A stretch of DNA of 64,000 nt from positions 248,001-312,000 of the forward strand of contig JAQGBZ010000031.1 of the NCBI GenBank assembly GCA_034687125.1, read 5' to 3'. Positions 24,649-39,200 of this stretch are shown piece by piece. The notes below the pieces were generated by a model. That model did no database searches. It was not told the DNA's origin and saw nothing but the letters and a program-made list of their open reading frames with translations. Positions within the stretch are counted from its first letter, which is position 1. Every line of letters starts with the position of its first letter. Source of the stretch: Neelides folsomi (taxonomy: Eukaryota > Arthropoda > Collembola > Neelipleona > Neelidae). Made by a program: the position numbers and the translations under genes.

Positions 24649-25284
24649 TTTAATTGGAGTTGGCGAAATGAGAAATTTAAATATTTAAATTAGTTTTAGT
24701 ATGGATTTTAAAATATATATTACTTTTTATAATTTATGGGGTGGGGGTGGGGTTTAGATTGAAAATGACCTCAGGTCAAATAATGAGAAATCATATAAAA
24801 CCTCGTTTAATTAGACTAAAAAATTTGGCTTGGGTTAATGTCCAGACAGGCGCCAGATTGACTACAACTGTCAACTGCCACTGTCTCTGAATCGACAAAT
24901 TAAAAACGCGATTTTTTTGAATTTTTTGCGCAATGGGATGATGATATGAGACTAAAAAAATTTCTTTGAAGTCGTTCAATTTAAATTTTAATTCAAATTC
25001 ATAATTTCTTCATCATTCATGTTTTTTATGTTAATTGAATATAAATATCTATTTAGCACACTGAAGTTTCTTTGATTTATTTTAAACGTCATTTTCAAAA
25101 GGAAGCCAATTAAGCCTAATATAGGATAATTACTGAATTCATTCTTCCGGGTTTACCTGAAAAATGCAAAATTATTTTGCCAAAGTTAAATGAGTTTTAC
25201 TTTTTTTATTTATGGCGTTTTATGATTTGTGCAGTTTAAAACATTTATATTTGATATTTATTTATATAAACTAAACATTTTTAT
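24649..25284. other. Intergenic between zinc-finger gene and SLC15 gene
   Basis: About 0.64 kb containing the zinc-finger promoter and the SLC15 3' end. A G-run (GGGGTGGGGGTGGGG) lies near 24740. No coding exon supported. Confidence 0.4.
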
Positions 25285-28200
25285 TCATTTTAAATAATAT
25301 CTGAATCTTCTTGCTAGGAGAATGAAACTTGCTGTGGCCAGGAACATGAGGATCGAGAAAACAAAGTACAAGATGGATTGTAATGGGAATAAATCAAGTT
25401 TTGTAATGATCACAACTAACAAATTTCCAACAGCGTTGGTTAAAAGCCAAGCTGACTGAATCACGCTCTTCATCCCAGTTGGAGCCTAAATAAAGCGAAA
25501 TAACGTTATTTAATCAGTTTTGAGTATTAGGTTGTATCGAGTCTTATAATATAGTTTTATATCATATCATATCATAATTTAAATGTATTATATTTAATCA
25601 TTTTATTCATTACTTGATCATATGAAAAGGAATATCCCGTCACGGAAAAGAGAATTTCTCCAATCGTGATTAAAGTATATTGAGGGACTTGAAATGCTAT
25701 GTGGATTTCATTTGGAGCGGCAATGACAAACGAATGAGCGTCCTAATTTAAATAAAGCGTATTAAATAACATTTAATAATATTTTTTGATAATTTAGATC
25801 ATGAAATTAAATTACTTTAAAAAATTCCGATTTGGTTGAGTTGGGTTGAATGATTAAGTAAATTCCACCAGTCTTGAGATCAATTTGAACTGGATCGATT
25901 GATCCAATTTTGATTAGATATCTAAAATCAAATTAACTAATATTATTAGCTCAACGAAATATTTATACACATGTTGTATTTGGTTGAACAAAATCTTACA
26001 TGTCAGGTGAGAATTCGAAAGCATTGTCAATGAGATATTTCAATCCATGGTATGTGGGAACCGTTCCACCTTTTTTGATCATTGAAAATTCCACATTTGT
26101 TGAATTTCCATCATAGATCAGCCTTAAATACAATTAAAACATTAAATTTGGCCTATTAAAAAATTATATTTAACAAAATTCATTATTTATTTTTACCTTA
26201 ATTTTGCTTTTCCGTCACTGCTTTTTATTAGATCTTTAGATGGGAAAACCTCAGGTAAAATTAATAATCCATTTGCGCTTTTCTTTAGTCTTGCAATTAA
26301 AAACTAGAAAATAGTTTAATGGATTAAATTTAATAAATTATTTCATCATATTGATATGTTAAAATATATTAATATATTCTAATATGTACATGCATGTATC
26401 ATAATATTTATTCAAAAATTAAAATGATCTTACTTTATCATTGTAAAATTTAATTTGAACTTGTTCTTCTTTAAACCCACACTCATTTCCTGTTTCATTC
26501 AATTGACCGATTTTGATATTTGGTCCATATTTTGTGTTAAAAATCCCCAAAGATTCGTAATGAAAAGATGGAACATTTTTCACAAGATTTTCATTTCCAT
26601 TATAATATGAAATAGAAACGGTGCAATTGAGCTCATTGATGAATCCAACGCTCATTTCATTAGTTTGGGGAATTTTGATTGCGTCGTCCTTAAAAATTAT
26701 TATTCATGAAATTATTAATATTAATTATTCATTATGTTAGATTCAACAAATTCCATGTACATTGTTCAAATACTTATTAGTAATAATATAAGATTTATAC
26801 TTCGAGTTTCAACTCCAATATTCCGGCAGAGATGAATGAAATTGCCACGAAGATTCCTCCAATGCTCATCCGCTCCAAAGGACTTTTCAATAAATTGCAT
26901 TTGGCAAAGAGCGGATAAAGAACAAAATCAAAGAGAGGAATAAAAAGTAAAACGAAGAGGGAATTGAGAAGTTGAACTTGATCAGGTTTCACAGTAAAGG
27001 AATAATTCCCTATTTGAACAAGACCATTTAATTTAGTGGCTTGAAGGGTCCATTTAGATCCCTGTTAAATTAAATGAGAAATTAATGAATATTATATTAA
27101 GATTAATTATACTATCTAGTGAGTTTAGTATTATATTTTGAGTGAGTTTATTTTAATTAAAACTATAAATCGCATTATTTTACCTGTTGATCAAAAAGAG
27201 CCCAAAAGATCGGCAATGGAATAAAAAGGATTAAAATTTTAAACAGTTGTTTGATGTCTCTTATGAGCTCAAAATCATATTTGTCTTTTGCATATTCCAA
27301 CCAATGGTGTTTGTCATCAAGAGATAAATTGGCACTCTTCGCTTTTCTTCGTTCACTTAAAGCATGCTGTCATTCAAATAATAAAAATTTAATCAATAAT
27401 TTAAAATAAACTTTAATTTAATAATTAGTTCAATGATCTGAGTTCCTACTTACTGCTGAACATTTCCATATTTGGACAATGACATTTCCATTTGGTTTCT
27501 TGATATTATATAAAGGTTTGCCAAAGAGGAAAATCACTAAAAAATATAATTAATTTATATTTTAATTACAACATAAATAATTCAATTAATTTTAATTTTA
27601 ATTATCGAAATTGAATGAAACTAACCAAAAGAGATGATCATGAGGATTGATGGAACTCCAAATGCGAGTGGATAGCAAGTACCATCGCCAAAACATTCTT
27701 CTTCGCGAAAGATTGGAGTAACAAAAGTTGAAATCAAACTGCCGGAATTGATGGCAAAATAAAAGATGGAAAAGAATGTAACCAGTTGTTTTTCTTGGGC
27801 TGGAACTTTGAATTGATCTCCTCCAAATGCTGACACACAAGGCTTGATTCCTTCAGAATATTATCAAATAACAGTAGTATATTTTTTAAAATTTTAATTA
27901 GCTAATTTAATGTAATGATCCAAAGGTAAATTATAATTTTCCATTACTTACATAATAGATAATTAAAAATATAATTAAATAAATGTAAATGTGATTTTTA
28001 TGTAATTATTATAATCCATATTGTCCAACGATGAGTTCAATTGAATGTAAAAAGATTAACAAACATAAATTAAAATTATAAATTAAAATAGAGTAAGTTA
28101 TTGTTAGGTTATTGCCAATATTGGGCTTTATTTATTCTGCGTTATATAGAAATCGACGCGACAATAAAATGTCCAACATTAACTATTTTCAAAAACTAAA

Positions 28201-30481
28201 TGAACTCAAATTAACTTTAAGATTTCTCTTTGAAAATTAGGAGATTAAAGATTTAAAATGTCTTTAAGATCAATCAATTATGTACAATTCAAATAAAAAT
28301 AACTTTTATATGCAAATTCCTATTCTAAAAGAAAATTTTAGCAATTGATTTCAATTCAAGTTTAAAAGGATGTGAAATGATACAAGATTATCGATGACTT
28401 TAAACTCAATTAACTATAAAAATTGTCGGAAAATAAGGATTTTTATATTGGAATTAAGTAAATATTGAAGAGTCTAAATAAAAATCACATGCTAATGCAA
28501 ATTATGCCAATTTATATTATTTAACTAACTATAACCTTCATCAGTGTTAATAATGTATCTGTACATGGCTATTTTATGTAATCTAGCATATTCAAGAATT
28601 ATAAAGCAAATTTATTCACCTCCTGTTCCAATTCCAATTAAAATGAGTCCAATAAAAGTGAAAGGTCTAAAATAAAGAAAATTAATTAACAACAATAATT
28701 TACGATATAATAAATACAAAGGGACTGAATTGTAAAAATCACATTTGTGGTAGTTTAGCAGGTGTAATTGAACCAATGCTCAAAGTTAAACTCCCAAAGG
28801 CATACACAATCGATAGCACAAAAATTGTCCTAATATATAAAAAAAAGAGTCAATTGATTGAAACTTAAATCTGAATTTTCGTAAATTAAAATAAAAATAA
28901 TTCAATAAATTCTCACATGAATTTTCCCAGATAAGAGTCGGCGACCATTGCACCAAACAAAGGTGTGAAGTAGCAGAGAAACACAAAGCAATGGAAAATG
29001 ATTGTGGATTCATCTTCAGTGTAAAATAGAACATTGTGAAGATACAACGTCAAAATTGCTATAAATAAAATATTAACAATTAACAATATAAACAAATGTT
29101 TAATAGATTGATATTAAAAATAATGATTTAAATTTTCAAATACATATTATATTATATGTATTATACCTCGCATTCCATAGAAAGAAAATCTTTCACAAAA
29201 TTCGCTCGTTACGATGAAAAATACTGATTTCGGGTAAGGAACCTTATAGAACCAATATTAAATAATTAATTAACAATTAAACCCCATTATCAACTATTAG
29301 ATAATCTTCCCTTATTATAATATATTTAATATTGCTATTTTGTAATATAAAATATCGACCTTATCCAAACTAAAAAAGTCCATTTTGAAATTGAAGTGAC
29401 CTTCACTTGAAACTTTACATTTAAAGTTGAACGTTTACTTTTATTTATAATCTGTTTAAATTAATTTTACATATTAGTTAAAGAAGAAGGAACACCTACA
29501 TTGTATTGTATTATTAGCCTGTATAAATAATCTGTTAATTATATTGAATTCAAAATACAGTGTAAGAAACAGAATTAAATTGATGAGAAAAAAGAATTTA
29601 GAGATATTCGGTGAATTTGTTGGAGACGCTTTTGAGATTGAATGATAAAATGAGCGATTTAATTGGAGTCATTATTGCTAATGAGTCACGTGAGTGAGTA
29701 AATTAGCCCTTCGACAACCTCATTTACAAATCTCTTCGTTACCCATGTTCATTCCATTGGTCTCATTATTATACTACATTGATTTACCTCTGAAGGTTAA
29801 ACTCTTTCAATGGTTAATTTGGAAAAATTTACATTTTCTGACACCTCACTCACAACTTCATTCGCATTAGGATACTCAACAACCAAATTTTTTATGAATT
29901 ATGGAAAACAATTAAATTTAATTGCCACTTCATTGTTAAAATGAGAAGAAGCTAAATTGAATATCTATTCAATGCTTTAAAGTTAATTATTCTAGTTAGT
30001 TAAATACAATACTATATAATAGTAGCATAAGTATTTCTTTATGATTAAATAATTATAACTCACATTCTCAGATTCGTCAAATTCCAAATCCGAAATTTCA
30101 TCATCTTCATCCCATTTAATACCGTCTATTAAATAGTCAAATATTCATTTAATTAAAATTTTAATATGTATAGAAGGTTAGACAAATTTCTGCTCTTTTT
30201 TAAGCAAATGCCCGACCCATATAAAAATATAAACATCATTTGGATTCTTTTTGCTTTTATGTGGTTTATTTTATTAACTAGATTGACATTAAAAACCGAA
30301 AATTCCAACATGAACATTTTCAATATTGCGCTTTTGGGTAGGGTATTTGTTAAAAAATATAATTTAAATTATACGTAATTTTATAAATAATTGAAATCGA
30401 TGAATATAAATATATTTAAAACCTACAATTTCTCAGTGTTCTTTCCTCTTCCAATAAAAGCGGCTCATCTTCATTTCCCAT
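25285..30481 (-). CDS. Proton-coupled oligopeptide transporter (SLC15/POT family, PEPT-like)
   Basis: Sixteen exons: 30481-30427, 30125-30064, 29242-29167, 29058-28917, 28829-28743, 28666-28620, 27850-27626, 27536-27454, 27366-27184, 27061-26801, 26688-26434, 26303-26197, 26122-26000, 25921-25816, 25742-25614, 25485-25285; 713 residues, typical of PEPT1/2. The ExxER proton-coupling motif is in EFCERFSFYGMRA. Further family marks are LGKF after TM2, KPCVSAFGGDQF with FFSIFYFAINSGSL, the large extracellular domain of exons 11-14 between TM9 and TM10, and QYTLITIGEILFSVTGYSFSYDQAP with MKSVIQSAWLLTNAVGN near the end. It should import di- and tripeptides with protons across an apical (gut-like) membrane. 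The N-terminus is acidic with a EDEPLLLEEE di-leucine-type sorting signal. Intron 6 is 769 bp, the longest in the gene. Confidence 0.93.
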
Positions 30482-31555
30482 TTTTCTCAATTATTTAAAT
30501 AAATTAATTTCATTTCACTAAAACACAATTAAACGACATATTTAAATGACAATTAACTCAATGGTCAAATTATAAAAATTGAATAAAAATGTAACTTAAG
30601 TCACAGGGAGTTGTCATGTTGAATTATATTCCCTCGCCGCAATAAAAATTGTCATTGTTTGTATTAATATAACGATAGGTTTTTCATATTAAATATAAAA
30701 CCACTTCCTTATACCTTACATAATATTATGACACATATGTCAGTTGATGCAAGCCAGTTATATAACTACAATAATACATATACTACTGATACAACATATC
30801 AGCCTATATTCAACGAATGTTATAGATAAAGGGTTTATCATAAAGCAGTTCATTATCTGGATTACTGAAGCACATTGTATTTAGATTCAATATTTACATT
30901 TAATTTTATCCTTTCAGTTTCCTTATTCAATACATTGAGGTTTTTGCTTCATTTATAGGAAAAGTTCAATGACAAAAGTTTCTTTATCCAACATTCATTT
31001 ATTACATTATTACTAATTTCTCTTCATTCTTACATTTTAATCCTATCCCTATTTGCATATTTTTCATTAAACTCCAAGAAATCCAAGAAGCTGTATAATG
31101 AACAAGTATAATTAAGTATACTATACATACATAATTATATAACACATATACCATAGTTGCTTAAATATCATCTTTAGCTCTGTTCAAACATAGTTGGTAT
31201 AATTAAATACTGATAGGAACGTGGAGACGAAGACGAATGAAGGAAAATGAATAAATGTAAATCATGTTTGATTTATATTTGGTAGAGAATCGTGTGGGAG
31301 TTAGGTGAAAAGAATGCATTCATTTCAATGGTGTAGTAAAAGAAGGCTATGGCTATGGGTTTGAGTGTTTTGGAGTTCAATCCGGGTGAACGTGAAGGAA
31401 AGACATGAAGGGAATCGATGGAGCGTTTCCATTTGCCCGAACCTCCTGGCAACTCCACCATCAACAAACAAATTTCTCATCCCTTCCATTTCCTCATTTC
31501 CCCTTCTTTCTCTCAACGTCGTCGTGGGCTGAATGAATTTCACTTCGCTTCATCA
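30482..31555. other. Divergent intergenic region between SLC15 and MKS1
   Basis: About 1.1 kb between two outward-facing starts. No exon, RNA gene or clear repeat recognised. Confidence 0.4.
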
Positions 31556-34500
31556 ATGTCAACCCAAAGCGAAGAGGAAGGACGGAAAAAGGAAAAAAGT
31601 AAACATTCAGTCATATACTTTTGATATATTATATAGAATAATATATAAATTCTCCTATATTTATATTTTCCAATTATCCATACTCATCACATTTTCATAT
31701 AATTTATGTAGGTATAAGGGCATTTTTACTTATATATGTAATTTATTTCAAATATCCTTTTATATTATTTTTATAACATTTTTATATTGAAATAAATCCT
31801 GAATATAACAGATTATCACAGTATGACTAGATATTTTAATAAAAAATACTTTTAAGCAAATTATTGGGGCTCATAAACCTGATTTTGCACCTTCGAACAT
31901 TTCCTCAAATTTTATGGAAAAACTATGAAGAAAATTGCACATTTTTAACTCTTTCGTTTATCTATACTTTTAATTACTTCTTAATAATTGTAAACAACAT
32001 AACAAAACTAAAAACAAAATAGACATATAACAAAATAAACTATAACACACATATATAAACATATATACAATAATTAGACAACACAAGTATTATATAAATA
32101 TTATATACGATAAAGTTTTATACTAATTTACAATATCATATTTTTTATAATTTGAAAGAGTTAAAAATGTGCAATTTTTTCCATAGTTTTTCCATAAAAT
32201 TTGAGGAAATGTTTGAAGATGCAAAATCTGGTTTGTGAGCCTCAATATTTAATAACGAAAAAATTTATTTAGATTTATGGGAAAGAAAAGTTCATTACGA
32301 GTCGGACAAAAATGATAAAATAAATTCTGATGTCTCTCATGACCAAAGCTCAGAGGAATCTCATACTTCCGTTTCTTCACAATATTCATCTTCACAGAAT
32401 GAAGAAGAAGCCGAGAAAGAAGAGAAAACTCCAAAGAGGCACAGAAGACTTTTGAAAGAAGAATCGCGGACGCAGAAATTCATCAGTTTACAAAAACTAG
32501 CTGAAGACAAATTGAACAAAATTGAGCAGAATGACAAAGGACAATTTTATTCAACAGTGTTCAATTATACAAGCTCAATTGATGAGTTGAAAATAAGGTA
32601 AATTGAAATTATAAATAGTAGATTTATTTTTTACTTTCAAACTAAGTTTAAATACACAAAAATTAATTATGCTAATGGTGAACTTAATGATGTTTATTTG
32701 GCAGAGTCCGAATCCTCAAATATCCTTCGTATTCACAGCAAAAGAAATGGGGAAATGAACTTTTGCTCCTGGAGGAAAGAATTTTTCGATGGCAGGAAAA
32801 GGTGTTTAGGTAAAATCCTCATTTGATTTAATTTTGAATTATAATTATATCATAATTAAGTAAATTAATCATAAAACAATTTGAATTTGGATGAATATTT
32901 TAATATCTTTTATTAATTAATTTTAAATTATATCTTTAATAACTTTAATAAAATATGTTTATTGTAGTAAAATAGAGATGAAGGAAATGAAAGAGAAGAA
33001 AACAAAAGTCGAAAATTCCCACGAAGAATTTCTTCTAAATGAACTTAAAAATAATCCTGATAGCATTGGAAAATTCATTTACTCTCTTCTTAACTCTGAT
33101 GATCAATTAATTAAAATGGTTTTTATAATAATTTATTATTTCTGGATATGTACAAATATGATCTTATGCTAATTATTTGTATCGTGACAATTTAATGAAT
33201 AATTAAAATTAAAGGAGGAAAAGTCTACGTTGAGACATTGCGCCGTGGATCATTCCAAACGTGGTGGTCCCATTGAAAGCACAACAGATCTGAGAACATT
33301 TTCAGACGGAGATTCAAACTCAGAAGAGGAAACATTCAATTCCCAAGAAACGAACGCGTTTTCCAAAGGGAAACCTCAAAATCCCGAAACTCCTAATATT
33401 TCACTTCAAAGTCCAAAAGAGGAAAATGAGGAATATTTGAAACGTTGGGTTGCGTCGACAGATTTGAATTCACCTTCAAGAAGGAAATCTTCAGGGTCGG
33501 CAGTTAAATCCCGAAGGAGAGAAAAAAGCAAAAAGGGAGAAGTTGAAGAACCGCCGCCTGTGCTTGAAACGAAACTTTGGAAGGAACTGGGAAGGAAAAG
33601 CCATCAAGAGCGACTGAAGAGTTTAAGAGAAATTCCACAATCGATGTACATTATGGCTTCAATTCCACATAGAAAAAAGTAAATAAAATCAATTAATTAA
33701 AATTTAAATTACATTTGTTAGGTTTATTAGAAGATGTTTTTTTGAATATTTTGATTTTGTTCATTATTTAATATTTGTATAGGGAAAGGAAAGAGATAAA
33801 AATTTGTTCGATAAAGGCATTTGAGAAAAATCGGATTTTGGTTCTCAAACCTTCATTTGGATACAGAATCATTGAGGTGAATTTTATTAAATCAATTTAA
33901 GATAATTCATTTCAATTAATTAACAATAAGTTAATTATAATGCAATAATTTACTAACCTTACTGATATTTAGCCAAAAAGAAACCACGTGTATCGAATCA
34001 GTTGGGAATTGTACAAGAAAGAAAAAGGAGAAAGAGAAAGCGCCGAAAAGACAAAGATGGAGAAAGTTGGGAAACTGGAAGAGAAAATCGGAACGTTCGA
34101 TGTAATCATTCATTACTACTTAATTATTGTGCCTTATCATGTACTGTTAGGATTACGATTGAGAGTTAAATACAATTAAAAATCAAATTCCTTGTTAATT
34201 TCAATTATTTTTCAATAGTTGTGCACGGACCAAGAGATCAAAATCTTGGTAGTTGGAGAAATCATCTCTTGTGAGGGTTTTCAATGGGAGCCGCTTTGCG
34301 TTCATTACATACTTGATGCTCCAAAGGGTAAGATTTCCTGAATTTTTTTAATAAATTTCTTGATTGCAATTAAAGTCATTATTAAATATTCGTTATTCAT
34401 TAAGAAAAAGTAAAAAATGGTGATTGTTAATTACAATGAATTGCTTATTTAGGTTGGAGAGCAAGTGCAGAGAGCGATATTTACGGCCGAACCCAAACAA

Positions 34501-35298
34501 GTTTTCGGACCGACGACCACGTCGCTCATTTCTCACATCAACTTTCATTCACTTTGACGACTTCAACGAAACATCTGAAATGGGATGATGAAAGAACTTG
34601 TAATTCTTCATTTTAATATTTTAATTACTTACAATTATTCCTCAGATATGAAATTGTATACAATTATATTTTATTGTAAAATTTAAATAGGTTATTCACC
34701 TGTGCTTTATTTGACGATTGCTTCAATGCAGTCGAGAACTCTTATTGGATTCGAAGGATATTCATATCTCACAATTCCAATGACTCCTGGATTCCACACA
34801 TTGAGGGTTGAAGCATGGAAACCCAAAGCAATCTCAACCGTAGATAAATTTTTGACTTATTTTTACCAAGCTCCTCCGTCGCTCACAGACGCTCAATTTG
34901 CTTTTATTCCCGATAAAAAACATCCAGCTCAGGTTGGTGTTAAAAATATTCTAAATTAAAAAAATCATTAAATATCGGATCGGATGTTAATCAATATTAA
35001 CAAATAACAAGTAATTTAAAAATGGTGAAATTACGTTATTTAGAAAACCAGGAAATTAAATCGACTAGGATTAGAAACCCAGCCAAGTGGTTCGGTCAAA
35101 TTCCGTCTTAATGTCATCCACCAAGGAGCTTCTGGACTTTCAATAGGTAGCGGCCGAACTTTGGACCTTTTGGACAAAATGAGCTCAGTTTCCATTCTAA
35201 AAAGCGTCCAAAATGTCATTGATGCTTTTCATAGAGCGAGGAGCAAAGCGGATAAATTGAAAACTTCTATTAAAACTACCAATATTCCAAATGGTTAA
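31556..35298 (+). CDS. MKS1: MKS1, B9-domain protein of the ciliary transition zone
   Basis: Eleven exons: 31556-31598, 32273-32597, 32705-32809, 32968-33118, 33215-33678, 33783-33876, 33973-34101, 34219-34327, 34453-34599, 34691-34932, 35044-35298; 687 residues with all phases consistent. The B9 domain (about 438-620) is clear: ILVVGEIISCEGFQWEPL, HYILDAPKGWRA, YGRTQTSF, then SPVLYLTIASM and GFEGYSYLTIPMTPGFHTLR. A post-B9 tail has SGSVKFRLNVIHQG, as in MKS1. The N-terminal half is charged and low in complexity, with SSRRKSSG-like phosphosites. MKS1 works with B9D1, B9D2 and tectonics at the base of cilia to gate membrane proteins; it implies ciliated sensory cells and/or sperm. Intron 1 contains a MITE. 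The opening MSTQSEEEGRKKEK exon is inferred from phase and splice signals. Confidence 0.88.
31864..32245. mobile_element. Tc1/mariner-type MITE with about 95-bp terminal inverted repeats
   Basis: 382 bp. The left end TTGGGGCTCATAAACC mirrors the right end, which reads TTGAGGCTCACAAACC on the other strand, and inverted similarity runs about 95 bp inwards (31864-31958 against 32151-32245) with around eight differences. TA flanks each side (31862-31863, 32246-32247), the target duplication of Tc1/mariner elements. The AT-rich centre of about 190 bp has no coding capacity. It lies inside MKS1 intron 1, ending 25 bp before the exon 2 acceptor. Confidence 0.85.
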
Positions 35299-35433
35299 AG
35301 TTTTAATCTTATGTTTAGATGCCTATTTATCTTTATTAGCATTCCTTTTTAGTTGTATATTTAGTGTGTACAGTGTACATTTTATTATTTTGCAATATTT
35401 TTATAATGTATCTTAAGTATATTATGTATCGTT

Positions 35434-35439
35434 AATAAA
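35434..35439 (+). promoter_or_regulatory. Candidate poly(A) signal of MKS1
   Basis: AATAAA about 135 bp after the MKS1 stop codon. Confidence 0.35.
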
Positions 35440-35923
35440 TAATTAACAATGTATAGATAATCAATATTTAAATAAAGAAATGAATTTCTAAAAGGATTCA
35501 ATGAGTAATTTAATATAAACAATCCTTTAAATCACGAATAATTCATCGATTTGTAAGCTTTTATTTTAAATTTTTTTTATTTTTTAGGTTAAATTAGGTC
35601 AAATGTTGTCATTTAGTTAACATTAGGGCTCGTTTGAACAGGCTTAAAGTTTTATTTTTAAGTTTTTTGAGATTTCATCATCTTCAAGATCTTTAGGGAT
35701 GGATGGGAGGAGCGTTTTCACCTAACCCCATCTTTGAGCCAATGAGAGCTCTCCGTGTGGGATAAAATGATTTGATCTACACTAATTCTGCAGTCCGACC
35801 GCTTCGCCATTCTGTGATTTCTTTTTGGAACTTTAGGACGTGTTTTTTGCTCAGCAAAAATTTCATTTTCTTCAGCTCCAAAAGTTAATTCCTCTTTATT
35901 CATCGACTCTTCGGGTCATCAAC

Positions 35924-36227
35924 GTAAGTTTTATCATCGGCGTACCCTCCATAACATGTTGTCATTGTCGGAAACGATCTTTTATTTTCCGTTTTGAGAG
36001 GAAAGGTCACGGGTCACTCGCTCACATGTGAGGAATGGTTTTTTCCATTTTACTTCACCATTTCCGTTTTCTCCTCCGCTTTCCTTTTTGCGCATGACCG
36101 AGATGCCATTGGATGGACCTCCTATACAATTTAATTTGAGATCACCCCTTTCCCTCCCATCTTCCACCTCCATCGAGACGCCGTCGCCATTTTAATTTCC
36201 TCCACGCTCAATTGATTTATTTTACAG
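35924..36227 (+). other. Likely intron in the 5' leader of the PIWI gene
   Basis: A strong donor (AAC|GTAAGT) at 35924 and a strong acceptor (TTTTACAG) at 36227, 12 bp before the PIWI ATG, bracket a 304-bp segment. This would be a 5' untranslated intron; the leader exon would end at 35923 and its start is not known. Confidence 0.5.
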
Positions 36228-36239
36228 AATCATCGAATC

Positions 36240-39200
36240 ATGGAAGGTAAAGGAAGAGGTCGACCTGCAGGAAGGGGGGGACGAGGTCGCGCCCACGTCG
36301 CAACTGTTGATTTCCAACCGAGAATCCCCGGAAGCGTAAATTGAACGATTATTTTATTGTTACCCTCACCTGCCACATAATCACCATTAATTTATTCTTA
36401 ATTTCATTTCTTATGTATAGCATGTCGCAGCATCTGTTACGACCGACAACTTTTCTTCTGGGGAATCGACGATTGTGGGCTCGGGTAAATTTGAATCCTA
36501 AAATTCTAATTAATATATAAACAAGATGGTTAAAACAATTTATTAATACCTAAATTCATCATTGTTAATTTTACTCCAACAGCGCGGATGATGAGGAAAG
36601 AAGGTGACAGCTCAGGAGAGTCGACCATCGACTTCGCTACCACGATTGGTCCGGAATCTACGATTTCGGACGCTAGAAGTGAAGCATCGGGTTCTGTGCA
36701 GTCTTACGGAACAAACTCTTCGGTTAACACCAAGAATCCGAAGATCCCTAAGGAAGGTTAGATTTCTATATTAGCTTTTCATACAAATTATCAAATTGAA
36801 TCATTTCAATTAAACAAAGTCCAATGACTTAATTGTTATATTCTTCATTTCAGGGATAATGGGACGTGAGGTCCAACTTGTGTCCAACTACTTGTTGATG
36901 AACAAAGAGTCCAACTTTCGACTTATTCAGTACCGAGTGGACTTTGAACCTCCAGAAGACGAGACTGATATAAAGAAGGATGCTTTGAACAAGCACAAGG
37001 ACAAGCTGGGAGCCTACATCTTTGACGGGCATATGATGTTCAAGCCTCAACTCCAAGATGATGCTTTTGAAGTAAGCATAAAATTATTACAAAATTATCA
37101 TTTTCTGCTCATTTTTTTAAAAAACTATTATTTTAACTTAATATTCTAAATTTAATTTTTTCCTTAAGCTTGACAGAATTACTGGTGACCATTTCACCAT
37201 CATCTTCAGAATTGTTGGGCATGTTGGACCGACGGATGCCATGTTCATTCAGTTCTATAACTGCATCCTCAGGAACTGTTTGGTCCATTTGAAGATGGAG
37301 CAGTTAGGACGTCATTTCTACGATCCCAATCAGGCGATCAGGTAAATCATATCTTCATTCATTGTCGTTTCCTCATTTCCTTTTTCATTAGCATGGTGAA
37401 TGATGGCATCAACTTGTGGCCTGGATTGATCACCGCGATTCGGAACCATGATCAAGGGACACTTCTTTGCTTGGAGTTGACGCACAAGGTGTTGAGGACT
37501 GAAAGAGTGTCGGACGTGATGCGGAAAATCAAACGAAATCTCGAGGATAGACGCCAATACACGTTGCAACGCTGGCAGGTATAAAAGCTTAATTTGTTAA
37601 AATTTATTTGGTGGCAATTTATATTATAAAGGGTTAATTTTAAAACTTTGATTTGAATTTCAGGATGAAATCCAAAAGGAATTGATTGGATCGATTGTCA
37701 TAACAGAATACAATCGGCGTACGTACAGGATTGATGGCTTCAACTTTGACCATACTCCGGCTTCAACATTCCCAATGAAGGATAAGAATTCGGACCGTAT
37801 CGTCATGACCAGCTATTCGGAGTACTACTTGCTTCGATACGACATGAAGATCGACAGGATTGGTGAAACCGAGCCTTTGATTATTTCGAATCCCAGAAAA
37901 CGGGATATCAACAAGGGGATGAATGAGGTCATTCATCTAATTCCCGCTCTCTGTAACATGACTGGATATTCTGATGCGATGAGGAGGGACTTTAATCTCA
38001 TGAAAAGACTCTCCGAACATCTTCATAAAGACCCAACCAAAAGGATGGTGAAACTTGACGCCACGATGGAGAAAATCAGAACCGATCCTAAGGTACTAGA
38101 CTTTGAATCTTTCATTAATATTTTAATTTTAATGTTGTGCTTATTTACATTTTTTATTATTTGTTTGTTTTAAATTGTGATTAAAGCATTTTTAATTCTA
38201 TAGGTTCAAGAAGAATTCAACATCTGGCATGTGGACTTTGATCCCCGCTTCTTGGAGATTACTGGAAGAGTCATGAAAAAAGAGAAAATCTTCCTTGATG
38301 GAGATTCCCAACATGATCCAGATAACATGGCCGACTGGACAACAAAACTGAAAGGTATAATACTCAATTAAATTGGATATTTTCAATGCGTTGGAATTAA
38401 TTAATTTCCAATTTTATCTTAATTTTTCAGTGACCAAGATGCTTCGCTGCATGGAACTCGCCGACTGGGTCATTTTGTCTCCAGGGTTGAATCAAGAAGT
38501 CGACATACTTGTGGATGCACTCAAAAGAATGGGACGTCAGTTGGGAATGAACGTGACCAATCCCAAGACAGTCGTCGACTACAGGGCAAACGACAAATTC
38601 ATGAATCTTCTCAACGACACGAAGCGAAAAGTCTCAAACATCGGCTTCGTCTTCTGCATTTTGCCCAATAACAACTTGAATAGATACGCTGAGTTCAAGA
38701 AGGCGGCAACTTTGAAGCATGGACGTGAGTTTATTTCTACACAACTAATTATTACATTTTATAAAAATTTATTAATAACAATGCAAAAGAATTTTAGTAA
38801 CCTTTTCTGATTTTGTTTATAGTTCCTTCGCAATGCTTCTTATCTAAGCATTTTAAGGGAAAGACTCTTAATTCCATCTGCACGAAGGTTATGATTCAAG
38901 TAAATGCTAAGCTGGGAGGAGAACCCTGGAGAATCTCCAACCCATTCGAGGTGAATTTTTTTACTTTGCCTTATGCTTTTCAATTTCAATGTTCATTTTT
39001 TCATATTCTTTTTTATTTGATTGTTTTTATAGAAAGTGATGGTTTTGGGCTTTGATGTTTATCATTGTCCTGAGAGAAAGAACGAGAGTGTGGGCGCGCT
39101 TGTCGCCACTACGAATAAAAATTTGAGCCAATACTTTTCGACGGTGTCTTTCCATAAGGACAAGTCGGAGCTTTCCACGAACATGTGCAAGGACATTAAA

